From contig JAEZCE010000026.1 in assembly GCA_023429995.1 (NCBI GenBank), positions 48,231 to 112,230 on the forward strand: a stretch of DNA of 64,000 nt, given 5' to 3'. How positions within the stretch are numbered: the first letter of the stretch is position 1; each line of letters begins with the position of its first letter. Under the pieces are notes generated by a model. That model searched no databases and was not told the DNA's origin. It saw only the letters and a list, made by a program, of their open reading frames with translations. This DNA is from Bacillota bacterium. Lineage in GTDB: Bacteria > Bacillota > UBA4882 > UBA8346. The translations under genes were made by a program, and so were the position numbers. Shown one piece after another: positions 54,655-63,913 of the stretch.

Positions 54655-55605
54655 ATGCCGGATTCATTGGATAAGTGTCCAGAAAAGGTTATCATCGACA
54701 CGGATATCGGAGATGATATTGACGATCTTCTGGCGCTGACTTTGGCGCTCCATTCACCGGAAGTTCATTTGGTGGGAGTTACCACCGTATTTAAGAATAC
54801 CCTCCTAAAAGCCAGGATTGGGCAAAAGTTAGCCCGCCTGGCCGGGAGAAAGGACATTATGGTTGTGCCGGGGGTTAGTCAACCATTGAACCAACACCGG
54901 CTGGCGCCATTCTTAATGAAAGTTGACTTCACGGAAATACCTTGTCAATATACTGAAGATATGGAAGAAGAAATCACAGAGACTCCTGGAGACGCTGTCG
55001 ATTTTTTGATTCAAAAGACTTTGTCGTTAAAAGGCGAACTCATCATTGTGGCAATCGGTCCCCTTACCAATATTGCCGCAATGTTACAAAAAGCTCCTAT
55101 CGTTGTTTCAAAAGTCAAACGGTTGATTCTGATGGGAGGAGCGTATTTTGCGAATGTTGCGGAGTATAATATTCAATGCGATCCGGAGGCGGCCAAAATT
55201 GTTTTTGAATCCGGAATACCCATTCATGGCATCGGGCTGGATGTGACCAGACAATGCCGGTTGAGCGAGAGGGACTTGGACGAACTGCGGGGAGAAGGCT
55301 CCGAACTAACCGATTTCTTGCATCGGACTATCGGGTTATGGCGTGGACATACTCGAAATCTTCCGTATCTTCATGACCCTTTAGCAGTTGGAACTGTGAT
55401 CCGTCAAGATTTCGTGAAACTGGTCCCAAGGGCTATCGCTATTGAAACACAAGGCGAATACACCAGGGGGATGACTTTTAATATGACGGATTCCAATTGG
55501 TGGAATAGCAGCCGCAATAAAGCCAATGCTCAAGTGGGTCTGGAAGTTGATCATGAGCGATTCCGGCAGTTTTTCATGGAAAGGATCTTGGCTAAAAAAG
55601 CTTGA
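54655..55605 (+). CDS. Nucleoside hydrolase (IUNH family)
   Basis: 316 residues from ATG 54655 with GAGGGGG upstream. The calcium-binding signature VIIDTDIGDDIDDLLAL is complete, with LMGGAY, EYNIQCDPEAAKIVF and the late active-site region YLHDPLAVG also present. Enzymes of this family cleave the N-glycosidic bond of ribonucleosides; the fold tolerates other ribofuranosides. There is no signal peptide, so it acts in the cytoplasm on an imported compound. Its place inside a sugar ABC operon suggests that the operon may import nucleosides or other pentofuranosides. Confidence 0.9.
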   Translation: MPDSLDKCPEKVIIDTDIGDDIDDLLALTLALHSPEVHLVGVTTVFKNTLLKARIGQKLARLAGRKDIMVVPGVSQPLNQHRLAPFLMKVDFTEIPCQYTEDMEEEITETPGDAVDFLIQKTLSLKGELIIVAIGPLTNIAAMLQKAPIVVSKVKRLILMGGAYFANVAEYNIQCDPEAAKIVFESGIPIHGIGLDVTRQCRLSERDLDELRGEGSELTDFLHRTIGLWRGHTRNLPYLHDPLAVGTVIRQDFVKLVPRAIAIETQGEYTRGMTFNMTDSNWWNSSRNKANAQVGLEVDHERFRQFFMERILAKKA

Positions 55606-55632
55606 CAATGAATTCGGAAGGAAGAGTTAAAT

Positions 55633-56580
55633 ATGAACGATTTAATAACTCCCAAAGCCCCCCTTTTTCGGGATCCTATTTATGACGGGGCTGCCGATCC
55701 GACGATTATTTGGAACCGCCAAGAAAAGAGCTGGTGGATTCTTTATACGAGCCGGCGCGCCAATGTCGATTGCCAGGGATTTGCCTGGGTTCATGGTTCC
55801 GATATCGGGATTGCCTCCTCGCGCGACGGAGGCCGGAATTGGGTTTACCGGGGGATATTAAGAGGTCTGGAATTGGAAAACGGGAGAAATACTTTTTGGG
55901 CTCCGGAGGTTATGTGGCACGACGGTATTTACCATATGTATGTAAGTTATATCCAAGGTATTGTCGAGGACTGGTCCGGTGAGCGCCATATTATCCATTA
56001 TACCAGCAAGAAATTATGGGATTGGCAGTTTGAATCCATTTTACTCTTATCCTCCGACCGTGTGATTGATGCCTGTGTTTGTCAATTGCCAGGCGGTACA
56101 TGGAGACTATGGTATAAGGATGAAGTCCACAGTTCTTACACTTACGCTGCTGATAGCGCCGACTTATTTCATTGGCAGGAGATGGGTCCGGTCATAACCG
56201 ATTGTCCCCATGAAGGGCCCAATGTTTTTTACTGGCAAAATCGTTATTGGATGATTACTGACCCCTGGAATGGCTTTGGAGTCTATACTTCATCCGATTG
56301 CCAAAAATGGGCCCGCCAAAAAAACATTCTTGCCGGCCCCGGCAAAAGAGCCGATGATACAAACCACGCCTGCCACGGAGATGTTTTGGTGGACGGAGAA
56401 AAAGCGTATATTTTTTATCATGTCCATCCCGAGAAATACCGGGATGATAGAGGCGGAATGCTTGCTTCGATGCCCTATAGCTCCAGAAGATCAGCCCTTC
56501 AAGTTGCCGAGCTGGAATTGGACAAGGGAGAGCTGGTATGCGACAGGAATAAAAATTTTTTTCTCGCTCTATCGAGATGA
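55633..56580 (+). CDS. GH43-like five-bladed beta-propeller glycosidase
   Basis: 315 residues, cytoplasmic (no signal peptide), AAGGAAGAG before the ATG. Strings typical of the GH43/GH32 clans: DPIYDGAADPTII (possible catalytic Asp), WAPEVMWHDGIYHMYVSY, RVIDACVCQL, and EGPNVFYWQNRYWM (Glu of the catalytic set). The usual substrates are arabinofuranosides or xylosides. The family assignment is by motif only, and other propeller families such as GH117 or GH130-like cannot be excluded. Last gene of operon 2. Confidence 0.7.
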   Translation: MNDLITPKAPLFRDPIYDGAADPTIIWNRQEKSWWILYTSRRANVDCQGFAWVHGSDIGIASSRDGGRNWVYRGILRGLELENGRNTFWAPEVMWHDGIYHMYVSYIQGIVEDWSGERHIIHYTSKKLWDWQFESILLLSSDRVIDACVCQLPGGTWRLWYKDEVHSSYTYAADSADLFHWQEMGPVITDCPHEGPNVFYWQNRYWMITDPWNGFGVYTSSDCQKWARQKNILAGPGKRADDTNHACHGDVLVDGEKAYIFYHVHPEKYRDDRGGMLASMPYSSRRSALQVAELELDKGELVCDRNKNFFLALSR

Positions 56581-56604
56581 GACTTTGCCGATGGCAAAAT
56601 CATA

Positions 56605-56650
56605 ATGAGAAAAAACTACCGGGCTAAAAACGAGGCTGACCCCCGGCTGT
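56605..56650 (-). terminator. Possible terminator of the AraC gene
   Basis: On the minus strand a CCGGG/CCCGG stem is followed by TAGTTTTTT. A second small hairpin TTTGCC-GAT-GGCAAA (56584-56598) lies near the end of operon 2 on the plus strand. Both are weak. Confidence 0.4.
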
Positions 56651-56688
56651 CAAATCTAGTACTTCTTCATGAGGTTTTGTAACCCAAA

Positions 56689-57579
56689 TCAATGAATATT
56701 GATATGCATGGCCTGATACCGGTGACGAAGGTCCGAAGGTGTGAGGCCTTTTTCTTTTTTAAACTGGCGCAAAAAGTGGCGCACCGATGAAAAACCACAT
56801 TTCATCGCGATAGTATGGATTGTCTCATTGCTCTCCTGAAGGAGTTCCTCCGCCAGTTTCATACGCTGCTGCAAAATGTATTCTCCAATGGAAATCCCCA
56901 TGACAGCCCTGAATTGACGCCCGATATAATCGGGATTATAGTCTAAATCATCCGCGATGGACTTTACCGAAAGATTGAGATTGGTGAGGTTAGTATTGAC
57001 AGCCGTTGCGATGGTATATACTAAACTTGATGCTGCGGAGAGGCTTTCCGGAACATGATAAGATTTAATGGTTTCTTCGGTAATCGCAATTAAGAGATTT
57101 TGAAATATTAACTGAAGCCGCTGCCTGGTATAACTGGGCCGTTCTTGCTCACAGAGTAATTCCCGGAAAAGTATTGACAAAAAATCATTGTCCGCCAAAT
57201 TCAATTGCTGGGGTATCAATGCCACTTCGGCCAAACGTTGTTGGATAACAAGGGGATTGCTCAATATGGGAGCCACTTCTTCGCTGGTTAAAGTCAAAGC
57301 CGGGGATTGAAGCGTAAAATGAAACCAATAATAAGAAGCGTTGGCCTCTAATGGTCTCACCCCTTGATGAAGTTTCCCGGCGGTTAACAAAATCAAACGG
57401 TTTGGGATTACTTCCAGCAATTCCCCTTCCTCTTCCAACAAAACGGTTCCTTTACGCCCGATGATAATCACGGATGAATCTAATTTCCGGCTGGGATGGA
57501 TCCAACCGGGAGATAATAACGCGCAGCCTCCGTTATCCGCTTTGGGATAAGGATGAAAAGGGCAAAGAAGATAGTGCAT
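56689..57579 (-). CDS. AraC-family regulator with cupin-like sensor
   Basis: 296 residues from ATG 57579, which GGGAG precedes; the frame is open further upstream but without a start signal. The N-terminal half is a cupin-type ligand domain (GRKGTVLLEEEGELLEVIPN). The C-terminal double helix-turn-helix is clear (LSVKSIADDLDYNPDYIGRQF and IHTIAMKCGFSSVRHFLRQFK). It is divergent from sugar operon 3 and is its likely activator in response to a cytoplasmic sugar, in contrast to the YesMN-linked operons 1 and 2. Confidence 0.9.
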   Translation of the reverse strand: MHYLLCPFHPYPKADNGGCALLSPGWIHPSRKLDSSVIIIGRKGTVLLEEEGELLEVIPNRLILLTAGKLHQGVRPLEANASYYWFHFTLQSPALTLTSEEVAPILSNPLVIQQRLAEVALIPQQLNLADNDFLSILFRELLCEQERPSYTRQRLQLIFQNLLIAITEETIKSYHVPESLSAASSLVYTIATAVNTNLTNLNLSVKSIADDLDYNPDYIGRQFRAVMGISIGEYILQQRMKLAEELLQESNETIHTIAMKCGFSSVRHFLRQFKKEKGLTPSDLRHRYQAMHINIH

Positions 57580-57888
57580 GGTTATCTCCCTTGTAAAAAA
57601 GTCGATTATACATATCATAACATCAATGGATGAAGTTGTCATTATGGGTCTGCTTTTTGACTTTGTGGGGCAACCATTTTCATTCATTGAGAGTCGGATT
57701 TTAACACATTAACCGGGACATCGTCTTGAAAATCAAAACTGTCGACATGGTGGCTCCGGAAAGACAATATCAGATGTTTTCGGCAACTTTTCCGCTACAT
57801 TCACTTGTTTTGCTTGATGATTATTTCAAGTCGGAATACGTCACTAATTATCATTTTTTAGGTAATAGAAGAACTTGAAAGTTGCAGC

Positions 57889-57894
57889 TATAAT
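57889..57894 (+). promoter_or_regulatory. -10 element of sugar operon 3
   Basis: TATAAT with no matching -35 (TAGAAG at the 17-base position). The 480-base divergent region 57580-58059 also holds a 9-base hairpin CTTTTGTGG/CCACAAAAG (57951-57976) in the presumed leader and an AGGAGG (58019) not followed by a start codon. Confidence 0.4.
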
Positions 57895-58059
57895 AGAAAT
57901 GTAACATCAACGCAAGAATTTAATAACATTTGGTTGCGGCGAAGATGGTTCTTTTGTGGAAAGGCCACCACAAAAGGCTCTGATGGATTAGAAATTTTTC
58001 AAGTTAATTCTTTCTGCAGGAGGAGTCGGTACGAAAAAAAGAAAATGGAGGGAATAATC

Positions 58060-59415
58060 GTGAAACGATGGTTTGTTGTTTTGCTGACCGTTTTGTTGAT
58101 TGTTATTTTAGTTGTCCCGACAATGTTTGCCGCGGGTGCGGGTAATGTTAAATTAACGTATTGTTTTTGGGGTAGTCCGGCGGAAGATAAAGTAGTGAAG
58201 GCTGCTTTTAAAGATTTCGAAGCCGCCCACCCCGGCATCACGGTTTCGCCGATGTATATCCCGGGGGATATCAGCGGCGCCGAATATGCCGCTAAGATTA
58301 AAGCTTTGGCTCAGGCCGGAGAATTACCCGACCTTGGCTATTTTCGGCCGGAACATTATGGTAATTGGGCCAGTAACGGGCTTTTCCTTGACCTCGGCCC
58401 TTATATCAAAAAGGATAAATTAGAAAATTCCGTTTTACCCCAAGTTTGGCTGAAGGTAAAAAATAAAATTTATGGGTCCTATACGGCAGCTGAATGCCAG
58501 GTGCTCTTCTACAATAAGGAAGTGCTGCAAAAAGCGGGAGTTCCCTTACCGCCGACCGACTATACTAAAGGCTGGTCCTGGGAGCAATTTGTTCAGTATT
58601 GCAAGAAAATCACCATCGATAAAGCCGGCAAGCATCCCGGCGAAGAGGGATTTGATCCCGCGCAAATCGCCCGCTATGGCGTAAGTTATCAACTCTGGTC
58701 GGCCATGCTTCTTCCGGCAATATGGAGCAATAACGGAGATTTTATGTCCGCGGACGGGAAACAATTTTTGTTGGATAAACCGGCGGCGGTCGAAGTCTTC
58801 CAGAAAATCAGCGACTTAATCAATAAAGAACATGTCTTTGCATATACCAACCCTTCCTCCACCTCGGGAGCGGGATTGCCCGCTCCGCCGGTCATGCTGG
58901 CCAACGGTCAACTCGGTTTTTACGTTACCGGGCAATGGGAATTGCTTGATTTGGCCCAAATGAAATTTCCGCTGGGAGTCGGCGCCTTGCCGATCTTTAA
59001 AAAACCGGCCCAGTTATATGTCAGCGGCGCTTCAGTTATCTTTAAGTCGACCAAACATCCCAAAGAAGCCTGGGAACTGCATAAATGGATGCTGACTCCC
59101 GATAAGACCCAAGATTTGTATACCACCGGTTTGTGGATGCCCACCAAGGCTTCCTGGTATAGTGAACCGGCTGATTTGAAAAAATGGCTCGACAATCCGG
59201 TCCATCCGGCAGGGTTTAAAGAGGCGGTGGTGGATTCGATGAAGGTTGCCCGAATCAACCCCGAGACCCGCATTAAGAATTATCCGCAAATTTGGGGCGA
59301 AGCCGTTACTCCGGAATTGGAATTGGTTTGGCTGGGCAAGAAAACTGCCGCCCAAGCCATGAAGGCGGCCAAAGAAAAAGTTTTAAAAGCAAAATTGAAC
59401 CAAGGGAACTATTAA
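58060..59415 (+). CDS. Sugar ABC transporter binding protein 3 (CUT1)
   Basis: 451 residues from GTG 58060, with GGAGGG seven bases upstream; ATG 58045 would include that site in the gene. Signal peptide VKRWFVVLLTVLLIVILVVP cleaved near MFA-AG, no lipobox. Body: LTYCFWGSPAEDKVVKAAF, LPDLGYFRPEHYGNW, FYNKEVLQKAGVP, GQLGFYVTGQWELLDL. It delivers sugar to permeases 3A/3B; the operon ends with a GH127 enzyme, so beta-L-arabinofuranosides are likely ligands. Confidence 0.92.
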   Translation: MKRWFVVLLTVLLIVILVVPTMFAAGAGNVKLTYCFWGSPAEDKVVKAAFKDFEAAHPGITVSPMYIPGDISGAEYAAKIKALAQAGELPDLGYFRPEHYGNWASNGLFLDLGPYIKKDKLENSVLPQVWLKVKNKIYGSYTAAECQVLFYNKEVLQKAGVPLPPTDYTKGWSWEQFVQYCKKITIDKAGKHPGEEGFDPAQIARYGVSYQLWSAMLLPAIWSNNGDFMSADGKQFLLDKPAAVEVFQKISDLINKEHVFAYTNPSSTSGAGLPAPPVMLANGQLGFYVTGQWELLDLAQMKFPLGVGALPIFKKPAQLYVSGASVIFKSTKHPKEAWELHKWMLTPDKTQDLYTTGLWMPTKASWYSEPADLKKWLDNPVHPAGFKEAVVDSMKVARINPETRIKNYPQIWGEAVTPELELVWLGKKTAAQAMKAAKEKVLKAKLNQGNY

Positions 59416-59468
59416 GAAATGGATACCCGGTTAACGCTTAAGCGAAACGATGAGAGATTTGTGAAAGG

Positions 59469-59504
59469 AAAAACTGAGACGCCAAAAATGACGTCTCAGT
59501 TTTT
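59469..59504 (+). terminator. Attenuator between binding protein 3 and its permeases
   Basis: AAAAACTGAGACG and CGTCTCAGTTTTT are perfect 13-base arms with a 10-base loop, ending in T. It is the third case of the same arrangement. Confidence 0.9.
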
Positions 59505-59526
59505 CTAAGGCTGAGTGGATGAAAGG

Positions 59527-60477
59527 ATGAATACCATGGGTTTAGCACAGAAAGCCTTACATCAAGGAGAATGGGTCGCCGGAAGGCGGAATTCCCGCTC
59601 CAGGCAGCAAAATATATGGGGCTGGTTGTTAATTAGTCCGGCTGTTCTCGGGCTCTCAATATGGGTTTTTTTCCCTCTGGGGCTTAGTTTGGTAGCCAGT
59701 TTCTGGCATTGGGATATGTTGATGCCGCCAAGTTTTGTCGGTTTGGAAAATTATGCCGTCATGCTTAACGACCAGTTATTTTGGCAATCGGTATGGGTTA
59801 CTCTTTATTTTACAGTGATTGGAGTCCCTTTGCAAATTGTGGTGGCATTTTTTGCCGCTTTGCTGCTTAATGCCAAAGTGCGGGCAATGGGTTTCTTCAG
59901 GACGCTTTATTATATGCCTTCGCTCTTACCCATCGCCGTCACTTCCGCATTATGGTTATGGCTTTACAACAAACAGTTCGGTCTGTTTAATTTGATTCTC
60001 CAAAAATTCGGGTTGCCTCCCGGGGAGTGGATTTTCGGTCTGGAAACGGTTATCCCCAGTTTCATTATCATGAGTATCTGGGGAATCGGGAATACGATTG
60101 TCATTTTCCTGGCAGGCCTTCAGGGTATACCCCAGGAATTGATGGAGGCCGTTGCCATTGATGGCGGTAGAGCCTGGCACCGTTTCCGGCATGTCATTTT
60201 ACCCTTAACCAGCCCGGTTATATTTTATAATGTTGTGATCGGAATCATCGGCGGTTTGCAAACATTCACCCAACCCTATCTGATGACGAGCGGCGGACCG
60301 GCCAACGCCTCCCTGTTCTATGTATTGCATTTATACCGCAAGGCATTTATGTTTTCGGATATGGGTTATGCATGCGCGATGGCCTGGTTTCTGTTTATCA
60401 TCACGGCCGTCATTGCCGGTCTCATATTTAAGAGTTCAACATTATGGGTGTTTTATGAGGGAGATGGGAAAAAATGA
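59527..60477 (+). CDS. Sugar ABC permease 3A (CUT1)
   Basis: 316 residues from ATG 59527; ATG 59536 (AAAGG nine bases upstream) is equally possible. A 40-residue hydrophilic N-terminus precedes about six transmembrane segments. EAA loop MEAVAIDGGRAWHRF with VILPLTSPV. It overlaps the next permease by four bases. Confidence 0.92.
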   Translation: MNTMGLAQKALHQGEWVAGRRNSRSRQQNIWGWLLISPAVLGLSIWVFFPLGLSLVASFWHWDMLMPPSFVGLENYAVMLNDQLFWQSVWVTLYFTVIGVPLQIVVAFFAALLLNAKVRAMGFFRTLYYMPSLLPIAVTSALWLWLYNKQFGLFNLILQKFGLPPGEWIFGLETVIPSFIIMSIWGIGNTIVIFLAGLQGIPQELMEAVAIDGGRAWHRFRHVILPLTSPVIFYNVVIGIIGGLQTFTQPYLMTSGGPANASLFYVLHLYRKAFMFSDMGYACAMAWFLFIITAVIAGLIFKSSTLWVFYEGDGKK

Positions 60478-61310
60478 TGAGTAAACATCAGAAATGGGTT
60501 ACCAGACCTTTCATATATCTACTGCTGATTTTAGGGGCTTTATTCACAGTTTCGCCTTTTCTTTGGCTGGTACGGAGTTCGTTCATGACCATCCGGGAGA
60601 TCTTTTCAATGCCTCCCAAACTGTTGCCCGCTGTTCCACAGTTGCAAAATTATGTCAACGTTTTTACGACATTGCCCTTTGCGCGTTTTTTTCTTAATAC
60701 TGCGGTTATTGTGGTACTCAATGTTATTGGGGCCTTGTTAAGCAATACCGTCATGGCTTATGCCTTTGCCCGGATTAATTTCCGGGGACGGACTCTGATG
60801 TATAGCCTTTGTTTGGCAACGTTAATGTTACCGACAACGGTTACCATGATTCCCTTATTTATTGAATGGAAATACCTCGGCGGCCTGAATACATTCGCGC
60901 CTTTGTATGTACCGGCTTTTTTCGGGAATGCGTTCTACATTTTCATGCTGCATCAGTTTTTTAAAACCATCCCGGTGGAGTTTGACGAGGCGGCCTTTGT
61001 GGATGGCGCCAATTATCCGCAAATTATCGCCAAAATTATTATACCGGTAGCCAAACCAGCCCTGGCGGTGGTGGCAATCTTCAGTTTTTTAAACGCTTGG
61101 AATGATTTTATGGGACCCTTACTTTATTTGAATGATCAAGCCAAATTTACCCTATCGTTAGGGTTGAAGATGTTCCTGTCCATGTTCCGGGCGGAATGGA
61201 ATACCTTAATGGCCGCTTCGACTCTGGCGGTACTACCGTTAGTTGCCTTATTCTTCATGGCCCAGCGTTATTTTATCGAAGGCTTAACCATGGGTGGCGT
61301 AAAGGGCTGA
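60474..61310 (+). CDS. Sugar ABC permease 3B (CUT1)
   Basis: 278 residues, about six transmembrane segments, starting in the overlap ATGATGA. EAA loop DEAAFVDGANYPQII with IIIPVAKPAL; LNAWNDFMGPLLYL is the MalG-like motif near the C-terminus. The GH127 gene follows 26 bases later. Confidence 0.93.
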   Translation: MMSKHQKWVTRPFIYLLLILGALFTVSPFLWLVRSSFMTIREIFSMPPKLLPAVPQLQNYVNVFTTLPFARFFLNTAVIVVLNVIGALLSNTVMAYAFARINFRGRTLMYSLCLATLMLPTTVTMIPLFIEWKYLGGLNTFAPLYVPAFFGNAFYIFMLHQFFKTIPVEFDEAAFVDGANYPQIIAKIIIPVAKPALAVVAIFSFLNAWNDFMGPLLYLNDQAKFTLSLGLKMFLSMFRAEWNTLMAASTLAVLPLVALFFMAQRYFIEGLTMGGVKG

Positions 61311-61336
61311 ACCTATTATCAATGGGATTGGAGTAA

Positions 61337-63289
61337 ATGATGATGAACAACAAAAAAACGATTTCACCTCCTTTAAAAGATATTACGATCAACGATCATT
61401 TTTGGAGGCAAAGGCAGGAACTTATGGCGGATGTTGTAATCCCTTTTCAATGGGATGTTTTAAATGACAATATTCCCGGTAGCGAGCCCAGCCATGCCGT
61501 AGAAAACTTTAAAATTGCCGCCGGGGAGTTGTCCGGGGAATTTCATGGAATGGTCTGGCAGGATAGCGATGTCGCCAAATGGATCGAAGCCGCCAGTTAT
61601 AGTTTGGTTTCATATCCAAATCCAAAATTGGAGAAGATTATTGATGATGCCGTTGAGATTATGGCCAAAGCCCAACAGCCGGACGGGTATCTGAATACAT
61701 ACTATACCGTGGCTAAACCGGAGCTGCGCTGGAAAGATTTTTCATTCGGACACGAGCTATACTGCGCCGGACACTTAATGGAAGCGGCGGTTGCCTATTA
61801 TCAAACAACCGGAAAACGACAATTTTTGGATATTATGTGCCGTTACGCCGATTATATCGATTCGGTGATGGGACCGGAAGATCATAAAATGAAAGTCTAT
61901 TGCGGGCATGAAGAGGTCGAACTTGCCCTGGTCAAATTGTACCGGGCCACGGACAATGCACGGTACTTGGCGTTAAGCCGGTATTTTATCAATGAACGCG
62001 GCAAAAAGCCCTGTTTTATGGAAAACGAGCCGACGTTCGGCAATAACGTAAATACCAAATGGTTCGATCTGACGTATCGTCAGGCCCATGCGGCGGTTCG
62101 GGAACAAACCAAAGCTGAAGGCCATTCGGTCCGAGCCATGTATTTATATACGGCTATGGCGGATTTGGCGCTGGAAACCGGGGATGAATCTTTAAAGAAC
62201 ACCCTTCGGACTTTGTGGGACAATCTGATTCATTACCGGATGTACATCACCGGCGGAATTGGTTCCCAGGGACATGCCGAGCGTTTTACCTTTGATTATG
62301 ACTTGCCCAATGACAGCGCCTATGCGGAAACGTGCGCTTCCATCGGCTTGATTTTCTGGGCCCAACGCTTGTTATGGCTGGATGCGGATGGCCAATATGC
62401 TGATATTATGGAAAAAGCCCTCTATAATGGAGCGCTTAGCGGCATATCCCAAGACGGCAAGAAATATTTCTATGTGAACCCGCTCGAAGTATACCCCGAA
62501 GCGGTTGTTGCCAGGTACGACCTGCAGCATGTCAAAACCGAAAGGCAGCAATGGTTCGGGTGTGCCTGTTGCCCCCCCAATATCGCCAGGTTGATCAGTT
62601 CTCTGGGCCAATATATTTACTCACAAAAGGGATCTGAAATTTATACCCACCTGTACATTGGAAACGAAGCGCAATTGGACGTTGATGGGAATAAAGTGTC
62701 GCTCCGGCAAGAAACCGCTTATCCGTGGGAGGGGAAAGTGAGTGTTTCGGTAAAGGTAGAGCAGCCCTTGGAGTTTACTTTGGCGTTGCGGATTCCGGGG
62801 TGGTGCAAGAAATATCAACTTCAAATCAATAACCAATCCATGGAATCGCCTTCCCTGGAAAAAGGATATTTAAAATTGAAACGGCTCTGGAACCCTGGGG
62901 ACCGGATTGAACTAACACTGGATATGCCGGTTGAATTGATCCAGGCCAATCCGAAAGTCCGGGCGGCTTCCGGTAAAGTCGCCATTCAACGGGGGCCGAT
63001 CATCTACTGCCTGGAAGAAATCGACAACGGTAAAGATTTGTGGGATGTGTCGGTTGGGAAAAACGTCCAATTCGAGATGGAATTCAGCGAAGAACTTAAC
63101 AAAGTACCCGTCATTAAGGGAAAAGCCTTCCGTTCGGACTGTGCTTCATGGGAAAATATTCTGTACCGTCCGGCGGATGAAAAGTTGAAAGAAGTGGATT
63201 TTCAGGCAGTTCCGTATTATTTGTGGGGTAACCGCAAACCGGGTGAAATGCAGGTATGGCTGCGGCTGGTGGATCGAAAATCCCAATAA
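61337..63289 (+). CDS. GH127 beta-L-arabinofuranosidase
   Basis: 650 residues, cytoplasmic. It matches the HypBA1 family, which releases L-arabinofuranose from beta-arabinofuranosides such as those on hydroxyproline-rich plant proteins. The active-site set is complete: Glu315 (GHAERF, acid/base), Glu331 and Cys333 (AETCAS), and Cys411-Cys412 (GCACCPPN) for the zinc-bound cysteine nucleophile. These positions are offset by 6-7 from the known HypBA1 residues. ITINDHFWRQRQEL, GYLNTYY and FGHELYCAGH are further family strings. Last gene of sugar operon 3. DUF1680-like proteins of other specificity (GH146) share the fold. Confidence 0.9.
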   Translation: MMMNNKKTISPPLKDITINDHFWRQRQELMADVVIPFQWDVLNDNIPGSEPSHAVENFKIAAGELSGEFHGMVWQDSDVAKWIEAASYSLVSYPNPKLEKIIDDAVEIMAKAQQPDGYLNTYYTVAKPELRWKDFSFGHELYCAGHLMEAAVAYYQTTGKRQFLDIMCRYADYIDSVMGPEDHKMKVYCGHEEVELALVKLYRATDNARYLALSRYFINERGKKPCFMENEPTFGNNVNTKWFDLTYRQAHAAVREQTKAEGHSVRAMYLYTAMADLALETGDESLKNTLRTLWDNLIHYRMYITGGIGSQGHAERFTFDYDLPNDSAYAETCASIGLIFWAQRLLWLDADGQYADIMEKALYNGALSGISQDGKKYFYVNPLEVYPEAVVARYDLQHVKTERQQWFGCACCPPNIARLISSLGQYIYSQKGSEIYTHLYIGNEAQLDVDGNKVSLRQETAYPWEGKVSVSVKVEQPLEFTLALRIPGWCKKYQLQINNQSMESPSLEKGYLKLKRLWNPGDRIELTLDMPVELIQANPKVRAASGKVAIQRGPIIYCLEEIDNGKDLWDVSVGKNVQFEMEFSEELNKVPVIKGKAFRSDCASWENILYRPADEKLKEVDFQAVPYYLWGNRKPGEMQVWLRLVDRKSQ

Positions 63290-63482
63290 ATAATTGTTAT
63301 TTGCAAGGAGTTTGGGATGAATATAAATTCCTAAATGTCTTTATGGAATTGGGATCTCGTTGTATACTTAAATATGGATATATTCTTATATATGTTGAAT
63401 TCTTGCAGTATAGTTTAACCTGGTTAGTCATTCAAAATATTTATATGGTTATAAAGATAAATCAGCAAATAATAGAAACGTT

Positions 63483-63671
63483 GCCGAAATGAGCGAGTGC
63501 GGCGTGATGAGCGGCGTATAGCGTCGTCAGTTGGTCGCTCCAGTCCTTCGCGTCCTGTGGACGCGCGCGTACATATTGAGTACGCTTCCGGTCTTCACTT
63601 CCCGCCTTCCTAGCTCTGCTTGCTCCTGACGCCGCAAGTATATTCGACGAAGTTGGCTCTCTCATTTCGGC
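63483..63671. repeat. Intergenic element with 11-base inverted ends
   Basis: GCCGAAATGAG (63483-63493) and CTCATTTCGGC (63661-63671) bracket 167 bases that are GC-richer than the flanks. An open frame inside on the minus strand has no ribosome binding site and reads as low-information sequence. The interval 63290-64000 holds no supported gene. Confidence 0.6.
63609..63639. repeat. Repeat unit, left copy of inverted pair
   Basis: 31 bases starting CCTAGCTCTGCTTGCTCCTG and ending ACGCCGCAAGT match the reverse complement of 63883-63913 with four mismatches. Weaker similarity continues on both sides. Confidence 0.7.
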
Positions 63672-63882
63672 AAGCTTTATCCCGGCGCGCCGCTGGGAAA
63701 GCGCCGGATGACGTGCTTTTGGGGCTAAAGTAGGTCACTTTGGATTTACAAGAACGATTTTTGTATCTCTTAGTAAATTTGTATCGACTCTAAAATAATG
63801 CTGGTTACCCGAGTTTCGGCGCAATACCCAGATGCGCCGAGATGGACCTTGCCGGTTTGGTTGGGTAAACTTTCTTGAATAA

Positions 63883-63913
63883 ACTTGCGGCGTCAAAAGC
63901 AAGCAGTACTAGG
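63883..63913. repeat. Repeat unit, right copy of inverted pair
   Basis: Starts ACTTGCGGCGTCAAAAGCAA. This copy continues toward the window end through a GCGCCTTCTTCGAAGGCG-type hairpin (about 63950-63961), so the element is cut by the window edge. Confidence 0.65.

Noticed and set aside
63462..63665. Minus-strand 67-codon frame in the terminal repeat
   Set aside because: Lies within the inverted-repeat element, lacks a ribosome binding site, and its sequence follows the repeat rather than a protein.
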